Counted from the first letter of the stretch, positions 47,269-59,006 are shown. The stretch is 64,000 nt of DNA from Druceiella hillmani (GCA_039881145.1 JAYKKI010000052.1:13209001-13273000); one strand, 5' to 3'. The notes: generated from the letters alone by a model not told the origin. Numbers and translations are program-made.

Positions 47269-47545
47269 GGTCCACGGCACGCTTTTCACTTGGCGGCTGT
47301 CTCGCGAAGGCTTGTTATTAGGCATGATAGCGATCTTTATATAAATATTAGCTCCAGGAAGAAGCAATAAGGTGGTCGGACACGCGGCGTCAATTGGGTG
47401 AATGTGTTTGTTCGGGAAGAGGGCCTCGTCTGAGGCGCTGTCTGTCGGTCTCTCTCAAGGAGTTTGTGTAAGCAATAGCACGAGCTGTGTACATCAATAG
47501 CGTAGGCTGAATAGATGGCTGTGGAAGAGATATATTATTTAGTTA
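47268..47545 (+). repeat. Module C, copy 5 (5' end lost)
   Basis: TCCACGGCACGCTTTTCACT, GAAGAAGCAATAAGGTGGTC, GAGGCGCTGTCTGTCGGTCT, GGCTGAATAGATGGCTGTGG. It has a small internal deletion around the GGTTTGAATGTGAG stretch. Confidence 0.88.
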
Positions 47546-48160
47546 AATTGAAGCTGGTTTTTCGCTGCATATATTATGTTTTGAAGCAATACCTAATAAA
47601 TTATTGTGACATTTAAGGTTTTATCAGAATTATGCAATTTAAACACATCGATTTAGATTTTTCAAGATAGACCTATTCACAAAGCAAGCCAAATTCTCCA
47701 CATCGGAAGAAGATTCCTCATTATTTTCAACATGCATCTCACTCTGAAGTCTTTTTTCATAAATTGTACTGTATATAAGCATATATGAGAAGGTACATAT
47801 ATAATTACCCTCGTGTTGTACTGTAATAAAAAATAATATAGAACTGAAAATTAATCTGGTCAATTTTATTCTCTATGAAAATACAGGCACGCTCCATATT
47901 AGAATATCGGGCGCAAACCAGCACCTTATTTAGGGCAAAGAGCCAAGATTGGGATCAATTTGTCGAAATTTTTAACCAAGACCTCGATGAGTCCAAATTA
48001 CATAGTTTGTCGAAGTGAAACGGTTGAATTCTATATTTTTATCTACCGCGGTTGGATAGGAAATTCAGATTCCTGGGATACTATATACAGGTTGTACGAA
48101 ATCCAGTGGAAACTATTGTTTTCGCTATTCTTAAAAAATAATCTTTCTGTTTATATTTTA
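47545..48160 (+). repeat. S-type spacer, copy 3
   Basis: TCAATTTTATTCTCTATGAA, GCGCAAACCAGCACCTTATT, TAGGGCAAAGAGCCAAGATT, TAGGAAATTCAGATTCCTGG. The 116-codon frame 47,960-48,310 starts here and runs into A; the matching stretch at 33.0-33.4 kb has stops. Confidence 0.72.
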
Positions 48161-48520
48161 GAGAAGTATTCGGTCAAGTTAAAAACTACAAGAAAGCAAA
48201 CCATAATTATAATTATTGACGAAAATGAAAAAAATATTTACATTCACCGAATATTTAAGTTTCAAATTTGCATTTGTTTGAATGAAGAATCAAATACTCA
48301 AGCAGACTAGATGGATCGCAAAGAGAAACTCTACCTTTGATTCTCTTTGTTGCATCAGATGGATTTTGGTGTTTAATATATTTACGTTGAACAAAAATGT
48401 GTGGCGAAAAAAAAATGATACAAGATTCGTGTGCAGACGAATTTACGATGGCAAAATTTTGTTTTGCCTAATATATTTTACATTCAACTGCAATACGTGT
48501 AGCTAATTTTAAGATTTTTT
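48160..48520 (+). repeat. Module A, copy 8
   Basis: AGAAGTATTCGGTCAAGTTA, TGCATCAGATGGATTTTGGT, ACATTCAACTGCAATACGTG. Its centre has lost about 15 bases compared with copy 6. Confidence 0.87.
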
Positions 48521-48824
48521 AATCAATAATTTTTCTGTTATGGTTTGCAAAGGATTTTAGAAGCTGCAACTAACTCGTAACCTGTAAATAATAAAATTTA
48601 CGATAAAGAAATGTTTGAAAAACCACTCAGCATTAGGTATGTTTATACCGAAGTTATTAAGGGTAACCAAAAATGTTACACTCGGCCGATTTATTACGCA
48701 TTTTTTGTTCATCAATAACTCTAACCAAACTTTTCTAAGCAAAGAAGCCATTATACTCACGAGCATTATAATAAACTTAGTGGAAGTATGCAGTGAAAAC
48801 ACCATATCAATATTAATCATTGTC

Positions 48825-49300
48825 ATTGTATTACAAGAGGTTTCATAGCGCATGTAATTTTCCCTTGTGTATTTATTGCTTTCAATTAATGAGAAGTAAA
48901 TTTTATTTTAAGATATTGTTACAAGTAGGTATACTGAACAAATATGAATAGGAGAATTACTGTTTATATATGTTTTCTAAGCATGAAATTGGAATACTGT
49001 GCCAACACATTTAAACAATATATGTAGCGGGAAAATAACAAAGAGTACGTCTAATTTATCTGTTATGAGTATGTGGAAATTTTAGCTACTGGTTGTATTA
49101 CGTAATGTAAATTCTCGCGAAAATCTTAATCATTTGGAGTGCGTGTATTTAATCCCCTTCCCCACAAAAGTCATTGTATGTCAGGCAATTATATTTGAAT
49201 TGTGGACTTAATCTTAATCAAATTAATTTCAGTATACAATCGAACAAGTTATTTCGGCAGTCATTAGTGTTTTTTACCATCAAAAGATCAGTTAACTAGA
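48825..49300 (+). repeat. Module D, copy 8
   Basis: GTTTCATAGCGCATGTAATT, GTTACAAGTAGGTATACTGA, GAGTATGTGGAAATTTTAGC, ATTTAATCCCCTTCCCCACA. Confidence 0.88.
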
Positions 49301-49360
49301 TTCTTTTCAGAAGTGCCTATGTTAGGTTGTACCTATGTTGCACTTCTGACAAGAATCTAG
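49296..49360. repeat. Snap-back palindrome after module D
   Basis: CTAGATTCTTTTCAGAAGTG (49,296 on) faces CACTTCTGACAAGAATCTAG (to 49,360), 21-bp arms with one mismatch. The loop holds CCTATGTT twice. The sister copy at 34,492 has the left arm only. Confidence 0.93.
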
Positions 49361-51630
49361 ATTTGTAAAAACAAATAAACCACAATACAATAGAATGAAA
49401 TGCCGTAATTGAAAAACTCATAGCTAAAGTGTCTGGTGGATATATCCCCACATAGTATTCATTTGAATATATGAAATGAATACAACGAGACTTACATGAA
49501 GAAATCATTTGTAAGTTATGCATTTAGAAGTAAGATTTATTTAAAAGATATCATAATTCAATAATTCAAATTATTTTTCAAACTTGAAGTTATTTCAAAT
49601 TAAGAGTTTTACAAAAACTAAAAATCGTTATTCCAATTTATGCTTAAATTAAAAATTTAAATCTCTTAATCTTTTGCTTCAATTTTTGTCGTCTTCTTTT
49701 GTTTACAAATAAGAGTAAGAAGTTGAAATCTTTGAATCTCACTGCAGCCACAGGAATCATCAAATAAGATTGAAGAGGTAGGTACTACTGCAATAGATTA
49801 ACTTCTTAAAAATATAGTTTTTTATTCCAACTCGATTATTGTAATATTAACATTTGAAGAAGACCGTACTATAGGCATATTTAGTAACAAACATAACATT
49901 TTGAGATCCAACATAATATTTTGAGACGCACTTGATGTTATGTAATGCCCCTGGTTTTCCATACTCCTAATATTGTAGTGTTTGGATATTTCTTACCTAA
50001 TAACTCTGAAACCAAACCACATGTCAATATCAAATTATGATATGTGTTTAAATTAATCTTGTACATAATTGTACACTAATTACACGAAAATATTTGTATG
50101 TTCATTACTTAATCACGCCTATGTGGCAAGACATGTGTTTAGATGATTTCCTGAAACTTGACATGGCACAGCTTATGCTAGAAACTAACCTACTGTTCAC
50201 TTCTATTGAATTAAACTTAGCGTTCTTGTTCATTGATGTAATTTTAGAACTGAGCCACCGGTATATTTGAAGGATTTAAAACTATTTGTAAATTTATGTA
50301 TCTTGATGATATCACTAGATTGGAGAGATCTTAATCAAAAATCCACACAAACGATTCAACGAGCAAGTAACTGGTAATAAATATTTTTGAACTACGCCAC
50401 ATAAGTGGTACCTCTAAATATTAAATGAGATTAAAAATATTTCATTTCGTCATAAAGTAAGTATATGAGGTTACTTTTTTCAAATATTATGTCATGGTAA
50501 ACGAAGCAAATTAATTTCTACCTGAGCGTTTAAAAAAGAGGTCGACTATTTTATATTCGAATGATAGGGTGGCAATTTTGCAATATTACAATAATCTCAG
50601 TAGAGGTACAATTAGTTATTCCTGATTTTCCATATCTATCGTAATATTCTTTTTAAGTTTTTGATATATTAACATAGCATGCACACTTCGATAATAAATC
50701 TCGTTAGTTGATAGTACTAATCTATAGTAAGTTATGTATATCTAAGAAATGCTGATAATTGTATAAAATTTGGTATATCGAATTAAATACTACAATCCAC
50801 AAAACAAACTGTAATTATAATATAATTTAATTGATAATACTTATATAATTGATTTATAATAATATAACAAAATTGATCATTTTTACCGGATTTTCAATAT
50901 TTTAAAATGTGAAAATTTTCTTCTTTTCAACTCTGAAATTACAAGTTAGAATATAATGGTTGCTAGGCATAGAAAATTCATATTACAAAAAATATTCCAT
51001 TGAATGTCTTGCAGAAGTTTATTTAAATTAGTTAGTTTCTTTTAATAACCGACCTCAGGTTCTCAATTCGATTGTATTTGTTGTGTATTTTATTTGATAT
51101 CTCCAGCATTTATCAGTCAAATTAGATGTTTCTTTTTAGTTGGGCATTTAGTCAGAATCTGAGTATGGAAATTCAAGGTCCACCATCGAATTCCTCAACT
51201 TTGAGCAGCACAATCCCCGTGATCGAGTTTGGGTCAAAATAGGGGTATAATGACGAAGACACTGATTTTTGGTCAATTAAATACCAACATAAAAGTGTTA
51301 TACTCTTTACTTATATGTATAGATACGAAACGATTTTGCATACAAATGAAGGAATGATTATTTTCGTGATCGAATTGGATATATGACCGTTCCGATTAAA
51401 TGAATGTTGGGTATGACGGACATTGTTCGACTTTATGAATTATTTATGTAATGCAATTTTACATTCAAAATGTATACAATTGGAATTTATAATTATTAAT
51501 AATAAGACATGAATTTGTTCTAAGTGTTGCTGTGTTAAATGATTTATCCGTAATAGCGATAATTACGAAATGAAATAGGGAATATAAAACATAAATGAAA
51601 AAATATACGATAACGAAATATAAAACGATG
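49360..51630 (+). repeat. Unit U6, E module (most complete)
   Basis: TCTTTTGTTTACAAATAAGA, ATAACTCTGAAACCAAACCA, ATTTTTACCGGATTTTCAAT, TAACCGACCTCAGGTTCTCA, TTTGGTCAATTAAATACC, AATAAGACATGAATTTGTTC. It follows the same order as U2 without the U2-specific insertion. No gene seen. Confidence 0.75.

Positions 51631-51634
<4 letters not shown>

Positions 51635-51662
<28 letters not shown>
51635..51662. repeat. (TA)n microsatellite with T run, unit position F
   Basis: About 14 TA dinucleotides followed by a run of about 18 T and a second short TA stretch. Confidence 0.95.
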
Positions 51663-51678
<16 letters not shown>

Positions 51679-51699
51679 ATATGTATATATATTTATTTA

Positions 51700-52150
51700 T
51701 AATTTTTGATATTCTAGTTTCGAGAATAAAACAAGAGTCATTTTTACTTTAAGTTTTTCATGGTAAAAAAATAAAAATGTTTTTCGTATGATCCAAAAAA
51801 ATTTTTTTCGACCTTCCAAACTTCGGACTCCAAAAATTTATATTAAAATATTTGTTATGTGTTCCCTACAGAAATGTGTACACATTTGAAAACTATATTA
51901 CATCAACATCAAATTTCAACTTTTAACCGATATTTAGCCTCGACGCAATCGACTGTGACAGACATACAGATCAACAGACGAACGGATTAACAATCAAGTT
52001 GTCTTACAAAGCTTTTGTTTTTTCGTTTTGAAGTACGAAAAAAAAATTTCAAGGTTTTATAAAGACTATATGTTAAAAAGACCCAGTGTGAATAAATATC
52101 CTCATAAAGTGCATTGCCATGATGGTTTAAGTAGAGGCAGGTCAAAATTG
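51700..52150 (+). repeat. Unit U6, F module
   Basis: TCGACCTTCCAAACTTCGGA, GCCTCGACGCAATCGACTGT, AACAATCAAGTTGTCTTACA, GATGGTTTAAGTAGAGGCAG. Confidence 0.8.
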
Positions 52151-52157
52151 AATTTGT

Positions 52158-52367
52158 CCTATTTTCATGCCTAAACTACTGAGATATTTTTCCATTTGTC
52201 CTATTTTCGTACCTAAACTACTGAGATATTTTTCCATTTGTCCTATTTTCATGCCTAAACTACTGAGATATTTTTCCAATTGTCTTATTTTCATGCCTAA
52301 ACTACTGAGATATTTTTCCATTTTTCCTATTTTCATGCCTGAACTATTGAGATATTAGTCCAACTAT
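52158..52367. repeat. 42-bp minisatellite, five copies
   Basis: Five head-to-tail copies of a 42-bp unit starting CCTATTTTCATGCCTAAACT, at 52,158, 52,200, 52,242, 52,284 and 52,326. Copies 1-4 differ by one to three bases and the last is more diverged. As 42 is a multiple of three, 63-64-codon frames stay open on both strands (MPKLLRYFSICPIF and its reverse). These are artefacts. No other unit has the array, so it arose after the macro-repeat. Confidence 0.97.
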
Positions 52368-52524
52368 TAAGATATTTTTAAATACGAAGCCTGTATCATG
52401 GAAGTGAATATGAGATTTTAGAACTTTATACGCAAGTAAATCAGCGGGAGAGTTAAGTTAAAGTTAACTACGCCTTTTTTTAAAAGTTATTATAAATTTA
52501 AATTTATTATAAATTTAAATTTAC

Positions 52525-52795
52525 TTCAATAAAATTAAAATAACACCTTTTCCCCAGATTTCCAACGTGATCGATCCTTACATCGTAAAAGAAGCCGTCC
52601 ATTCGATAATCTAAATTTAAAATAACGGGGGCGGGGCAACTATTCAACATTTATTGAAAGTCCGTAACTTGTCTATTACAAGTTTCAATAAGATCCTTGA
52701 AGCAGATGAAGCTGCGAAACGTTCTATCGGTGGGTATTCGTTACCTGGCGGTGTCATTATTATAGGTGGGCGGAAGTTGAATGTCACCGACTGCC
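52525..52795 (+). repeat. Module B, copy 6 (3' part deleted)
   Basis: CCGTCCATTCGATAATCTAA, AGTTTCAATAAGATCCTTGA, AGCAGATGAAGCTGCGAAAC, GGTGGGCGGAAGTTGAATGT. It stops at CACCGACTGCC and joins the post-B AAATGTTAGGAAAACTAAT, losing about 180 bp. Confidence 0.87.
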
Positions 52796-54300
52796 TAAAT
52801 GTTAGGAAAACTAATATACTTTTCTTAGTTGCAGAAAAAGTGAGAATATTACATTGCTATACAATTTTTTTTCACAAATTAGCTTTAAAACACTCCCTTT
52901 AATGAGGTGCTTGAGAACAATTTTTCGGTCCTATTTTATATAAATTCTGTTTTTAATGGGTTCTCGCAAATGAGCGTTCGCCCCTGTTTTATATGTGTTG
53001 GATTATATATTAAACGGATAATATTTGATTAGATATTAATTGAGATTCCTACTTGAAACATTGTTACGTTGAAGATTTCATGCACATAAGTTTAAATCCA
53101 TAGAAACTCTAATAAATGGATGGGTAGTCATGTAGTGATTCCTGTTTAAGTAAATAATTTGAAATGAAAATGTAACTTGGCACCAAATTCTCGTGTTTTA
53201 CAAGTAACATACTTAAATTCAGTTGAAAGAAAAAAATTACTATATACCGTCAAACTATTTAGCTTTTTACACGCTTAGTTCCACACATAAACTATTTGCA
53301 ATACAATTAGATCTTTCCCTGCTTGGTTTTCGTTTTGACAATATTACATGTAGGTTTTACGTAGTGAAATAAAAGTACATCATTTATTATAATCGTGTCA
53401 TTAAATGACGTTTGAAGAGATCGGATTCGATCGAAACGTTTGAAATTCGAAACAAATCGTTTGAACTGAGCCATGAACATTTTTATTTCATCTAAATCGG
53501 TCGTTAAATATTTTACGTACGAAGAATTTGGTGATGATAGATGTTTTAAATAAGTTTTGATACTAATTGAATATTGGTATAAACATATTAGCATCGCAAC
53601 TCATAAGCATGTTATCTTAATTAATCAGTTAGCTCATGTTAAAATAGAATATTCCTACTTCTTCCTTATAGCGAAGCAAGAAGTTATTATTATATTATAG
53701 TATTAAAGTATGAGAGTAGCTATGCAAGATAACACGAACTTAATCTGGGTCGTATTTCAATAAGATCTTTTAACATTTATGTAATATAGAAAGTCGCTCT
53801 GAATAAAAAAGGAGAAGAGAACAATATTTTCTTCTTTGCACATTTTCATTACCTGAGAGTATAAGTACGCGCATATGATGAAAGTTTCCTTGCTCTCTTT
53901 TCACTCTTTTTGCACTCTGACTTCTAAATTTCCAATATTTTATTAGTTATTTTCTTTGCAATAGTCATCAGTGGATAGGATATGTAACGGCTTTATATTT
54001 TCTACGAGGGGGTTTCGAGATATTTTGAAAACATTGCAGAAATCGCTGGACAAAGCAACGCATTTATTTAATTGCTAAATGGGTGTAATCAAATAATATC
54101 CAGGTTTTTATTTGCGAGACCGGAATCGGTGATGATGTAGTAGATACGGCAACAAAACAAACAAATACGACTAATATATATATATATATCACATGTTCAT
54201 TAAGTAAAATATGTACCATCGTAAATATTTTACCTAAAACGTTGCTATGACATTGTAAGGTTTAAAGCCTGCAACGTCATAATGCGGTACACAAAATGAT
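52795..54300 (+). repeat. Unit U6, G-H-I modules
   Basis: GCGTTCGCCCCTGTTTTATA, ATATACCGTCAAACTATTTA, ATTACATGTAGGTTTTACGT (G); ATAGCGAAGCAAGAAGTTAT, GAGAGTAGCTATGCAAGATA (H); TGCAGAAATCGCTGGACAAA, GGTTTAAAGCCTGCAACGTC (I). A short TA run interrupts I at about 54,173-54,189. Confidence 0.78.
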
Positions 54301-54365
54301 TCCAAATCTCAAAGTCTATGAGAAACTCATGATGTTTTCAAGTCTGGATGTAAAATATACATTAG

Positions 54366-54366
<1 letters not shown>

Positions 54367-54439
<73 letters not shown>

Positions 54440-54449
54440 CATATATATA
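54367..54449. repeat. (TA)n microsatellite, left of Helitron
   Basis: About 80 bases of TA with AAATATA and TTCATA breaks. The Helitron interrupts it: the TA run resumes at 56,108. So the microsatellite was the insertion target, unless the TA grew on both sides later. Confidence 0.95.
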
Positions 54450-55079
54450 TCTATATTTATAAAGCAAAGTCGTGTTAGTTACACCGTTTATAACTCAAAA
54501 ACGGCTGGAACAATTTTTTTGATTTTTGTATTTTTGGATTTGTCTTCGTCGGGAATAGGATAAAAAGTATTAAAACATTGGAATAATTCAAGAAAAAAAA
54601 ATTATTAAGAAAATTAATTTTCCCATACATTTTGTATGGAATGGCTTTGTTGATGATATATCAAGAACGGATTGACTGATATTTTTTTTTCATTGAAAAT
54701 TCATATGGTTATTATATATTTATTGAATTTTTTTTGGCTTCGAGAAGTTTCCTCGTTCATTGGAAAAATTGTGTATAAAACGTAATATATGATAAATGAC
54801 GGAAAAAAGTAAGTTCTAAAAACAGACCCGAACGAAAAAGATAATTGGTTTTTAATAATGTTTATTCAGTTTTCAACCGTTATTTCATTTGAATTTGATT
54901 AAATTAATTCTCTTTAAACATTTTTTTCCGAAATTCATTAGCGAAGAGTGATTTCTAATAGTTAAGTTTTATGAAGATGTTCACTTTGTGAGGTTATGAT
55001 ATTTGTGATTGTGCGGGCATCGATAATTGCTTCATTATGTGATTAGTTTTTGTGTGATGAATTTTAAAGTGTTATTTAT

Positions 55080-55950
55080 AATGCTGAGAGTCTAAACTTT
55101 CGCAACGAAACCGTAATGCAATTCGACTTAGGAATATTGCGAATCAATCCACTGCAGATGAACAAGAAATTGCACGGGAAGAGAGCCGCGTAAGTATGGC
55201 CCGACACAAGAACGAGACAAACAGCTCAGTTGGCAACGAAAAATCGCACAGATCAACAACGTAATAATCTTCGACGCGCAAGAAGAAATGCTTCAAGCGT
55301 TGATTTGAATCGAGTAGCATTTCAATACGATTGCATAATTTACTACAGTTCGCATCCTTTCGTTCGAATTGGCCCAATGGATATTGTATGGGACCATTGC
55401 GGTGCATTGAATTAGTTCGCTGGAGAAACACCTGAATTATGCTCTCTCAGTGGCAAGATGAAATTGCCATTCTTGCTTCTGCCACCTGAGTCGTTGCATT
55501 CATTACTTCGTACAGAAACACCAGAATCACGACATTTTCTATCGAACGTTCAAAGATACGAGGGATGTTTCCAAATGATTTTGGAGCAGAAATTATCGAA
55601 GAACGCGGATTCAGTTTGACATTCAAGGTAATTTCTGCTAGAGTGATCATAATTTAATAAATCTAACTTCGCCTTCGACTTTATAGATCCAAGGCTAAGT
55701 TCACAATCGAATTGGATTATTGCAACCGCTTAAAGATGCACGGCATATATTCATCTAAATTTACTTCATGGGCAGCATGGAGGAACAACTTGATCTGTGT
55801 CAAAATATTGAATCGGCAATAAAAAGAGAAGTTCTTCAAGATTTGCAGCAACTAATTCATGAATATTATACATTGGATCAGTTGTTCATAACTGCGTTGG
55901 ATCGCATGCCAAGTGATGACTACAAAGTCGTGATTTTAATGTTATTTTAA
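55080..55950 (+). pseudogene. Helitron replication protein, N-terminal remnant
   Basis: In reading order I see a basic, Arg/Asn-rich N-terminus (about 55,088-55,300, frame broken near 55,200), DLNRVAFQYD, HPFVRIGPMDIVWDHCGAL, GETPELCSLSGKMKLP, LPPESLHSLL, ESRHFLSNVQRYEGCFQM. A frameshift near 55,570 leads to FGAEIIEERGFSLTFK. After a 59-bp intron-like gap come IQG, NRIGLLQPL, MGSMEEQLDL and FITALDRMPSDDYKV. These phrases and their order match the Helitron-like N-terminal domain of insect elements as I know it. Stops include TAG at 55,413-55,415 and TAA codons near 55,695 and 55,760. The Rep (HUH) and helicase domains are absent. It cannot make a working protein, but the last 60 codons (55,768-55,950) are still open. 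Confidence 0.88.
55628..55686 (+). other. Intron-like gap inside the Helitron remnant
   Basis: 59 bp beginning GTAATTTCTG and ending CGACTTTATAG, A+T-rich, with exon-like coding on both sides. Removing it joins LTFK directly to IQG, as in related proteins. It is either a true short spliceosomal intron or a chance insertion with GT-AG ends. Confidence 0.6.
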
Positions 55951-56107
55951 TTTAATTAAAATAGTTTTTATTTTAATTTTTATATTTATTGAACTTAATT
56001 CATTTTGAATATTCATTTTAACTTAATAAAAAACAGAATTTAATTCAACTAATAAGTTAAAACATTCATTGACTCTGAGGCGGTACGAAGTCCGCCGGAT
56101 CAACTAG

Positions 56108-56259
<152 letters not shown>

Positions 56260-56324
56260 CGCGGTTAAAAATATTTACATAGTATCGAGATAAACAAAAT
56301 ACTAAATATCTCGACAAACGAAAT

Positions 56325-56665
56325 GTTTCAAAGGGCGTCCCGCTCGAGACCTCGCTTAGCCCTAAAAATAATCAAGATACGTCCAAGATAAGCTATTCAC
56401 CCGAAGGCTGTCCCGCGAAGGCTCATTATTAGGCACGATTTCGATCCCTGTATAAACATTAGGTCCAGGAAGAAGCAATATGCTGGTCGGGCGAGTGGCG
56501 TCAATTCGCCATTCGGTTTGACTGTGTTTGTTCGGGACGAGGGCCACGTGAGGCGTAGTCTGTCAGTCTTTCTCAGTCTTTCTCAGGACAGTACGAGCTG
56601 TGTACGTGATAGCGCGGGCTGTATAGATGGCTGTGGAAGGGATTCATTATTTGGCCGGAATTAAA
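56325..56665 (+). repeat. Module C, copy 6
   Basis: CAAAGGGCGTCCCGCTCGAG, CCTCGCTTAGCCCTAAAAAT, GCCATTCGGTTTGACTGTG, GTACGAGCTGTGTACGTGAT. Minus frame 56,362-56,547 (61 codons) shows PNVYTGIEIVPNNEPSRDSL, shared with copy 4. Confidence 0.88.
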
Positions 56666-58555
56666 GATGTTCTTCGGCAAACAAAATTTAGCTTTATTTC
56701 GATTGTTGATTATGTTAAGAACATATATACAGATATAATTATTTAAGGCAATGGCAATATTTGTTAATAAGAATTTAATATATATACTTATTTGAATTAA
56801 GCAATTTAAAGGATTAGATTAATATCTTCTAAGATTTTTTTAGGGTATATAGTTCTTACAGTGGAAGAAGACAACAAAAAAGCAAGCTAAATTCTTTACA
56901 GTGAAAGAACATTGCTCATTTTCTGATCATTTTCAACATGGATCTCATTCGAAAGAAGCCGTTACATACATTTTGGTGTCTATTTAATCATAATTCAGAT
57001 GCTTGACAGATCGTCACATATTTCATTTCTCTTATATCGTGCTATAATAGAACATAACATGTATCATGTATATCGCGGAATAATAATTGCCAAACATCTA
57101 TCTAAAATTTCCATCGAAATATTTGTCAATGTTAGCTTTTAAGATTTATGCGATTTAATATACTTTATTGTAATGAAATATCTCAAGCTTCCGGTCCAGG
57201 CAGTCTCTAAGGAAAAAACTAACAGGTCGACACATAGTAATCTTACAAGGGTTTGATTTAATTTTTTGGTGCTTAATCCTAAATATATTTTTGTATATTG
57301 ACATCACCACGAAAAGACATTATAACTCAAAATTAACATTATTGTAATGATAATATTGCATTTTGATACATTTTATGTCTAATAACGTGATTTAAAATAT
57401 TTTACGACGATTGAAGGGTATTTTAGATAAAAAAATGAACAAAAATATAAATATAAACTGAACCACCAAAACCTGATACTGTTCTTCTTTTTGGGTAACG
57501 ACGAAGCATTACTAATATTTTTATGTCAGTTAAAAAATCAATATTTTCTAGAGGCCTTTATATTTGTATCTATTTTAATTAAAGAAAATAATTAATTCAT
57601 AGAAATAATTTTTTCAAATTTTATTCAAGGTCTTTGATGAAAACAAGTAAAAGGAAATTTCGATTTATATAGTCGATTCTCCTTTTCGTCTAACTCCATA
57701 GTGATTTTAATATAATTCTGCTTAATAAATTATGAATTAAAAGGAATTATAGAGGTAACTGAGACAAGCACGATATTTTTTCTGGTGAATTTAAAAGTAA
57801 GAGAAAGTATGTAATTAAAAAAATTAAAATTAATAAATATGTATTATTTTTTTATAACAAAATATATATTTAAATATATATTTTTTCACTTATCCTTTTT
57901 TTTGTCATTTTTTCGCAACAAAATTGGAAAAAAGGAATATTTACGGACTGACTTCAGTGTTCATCAGTCCATCCATTCATTACAGGTATTTAAGAGACTA
58001 TTTCACTCCGAAAGGGTGTATTTGGCATAGCCGTAGGAACTTCGAACTCTACATAAAAATGTAAAGTGGAAGTACTTAAATTTCAATTTTTCTAGTTAAT
58101 TAAGAGGTAAAGTGTATATCAAAAAAGTGTTTTGAAGACATTCTTATTGGGGAGGAAATGAAAGCTTTTTAGAAACACATTTATATTATTCCATTCTTTT
58201 CATATAAATCATTTGAACGGTTTTCCCAAAAATATTCTCAAATATAAATTACTCTCACCTGTTTTCCAAAATATTACGTACATTTAAAATAAAATGTAAA
58301 TTGAAATTAATTTATCAGATATATATTAACATCGAATTAAAATATAATGTTCATCAGCAAATTTGGTTCTACGATTTGATACCATTTTTATACAGTGTTA
58401 AACTAGGGAACAAAGTTTAACATAACTTTAGGAAAATATTGCTATCTCTGCCTCTTACTGACAACGTAGTGTGTCAGATAGAGAGACAACTTGTAACATT
58501 GTATTCTTTTTATTATCGAATTTAGATCTATCCTTAACCTGTTTTCATTTTATCA
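56665..58555 (+). repeat. Long K/M spacer, copy 4 (L-type)
   Basis: CTCATTTTCTGATCATTTTC, GTTCTTCTTTTTGGGTAACG, GATGAAAACAAGTAAAAGGA (also at 40,831), TTGAACGGTTTTCCCAAAAA. It is closer to the 40 kb copy than to the 15 kb copy, as expected if these two L units share a more recent origin. Confidence 0.75.
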
Positions 58556-58930
58556 AAGTATTCGGACAAGTTGAAAACTCGTGGAACTAAATAATAATTA
58601 CAATTACCGACGAAAATGAAATAATATTTTCATTTACCGAATATTTCAATTTAAAATTTGCGTTTGTTTCAATGAAGAATCCGCGAGATCCCTAAACGGC
58701 GAAGATGGACGGCAAAGATAAATTTTCCTTTGAGAGATTTTCTTTATGGAGTTAGATGGATACTGATTTTTAAAATATTTAGGTAGCACGAAATGTTGCT
58801 ACGCGGCTAAAAAATTGCATAAAGTCGTCTGCGGGCAAATTTGTGGTGGCTATATTTCTTTTAGTGAAATTTATTTTATATTCAACTGGAATGCGTGTAG
58901 CTAATTTTAAAATTTTTATTTAATAATTTT
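58555..58930 (+). repeat. Module A, copy 9
   Basis: GAAGAATCCGCGAGATCCCT, AGGTAGCACGAAATGTTGCT, TTATATTCAACTGGAATGCG. The last of these lead to the 59.0 kb snap-backs. Confidence 0.9.
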
Positions 58931-59006
58931 GCTGTTATTTTTAAAATGGCTTTCAGAAGCCGAAGCTAAGTCTTATAAAAAATTAAAAAGTAAGCTGCTT
59001 ATAAAA

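Larger units (their letters stand above)
54450..56107 (+). mobile_element. Helitron, internally deleted
   Basis: Starts TCTATATTTATAAAGC and ends with a hairpin (GGCGG 56,079-56,083 with CCGCC 56,092-56,096), then GGATCAACTAG. It is flanked by A (54,449) and T (56,108), the typical A/T insertion without target duplication. Rolling-circle elements of this kind encode a large Rep/helicase protein; at 1,658 bp this copy keeps only a broken N-terminal region and the 3' end. An equally possible 5' TC lies 11 bases upstream (54,439). Confidence 0.87.

Noticed and set aside
47960..48310. 116-codon frame over the S spacer and module A
   Set aside because: The equivalent at 33.0-33.4 kb is interrupted; no recognisable motif.
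52142..52358. Repetitive peptide frames on both strands
   Set aside because: A minisatellite with a period of 42 bp explains them.
52158..52367. CRISPR-like array
   Set aside because: Copies are directly adjacent with no unique spacers, and the sequence is eukaryotic.
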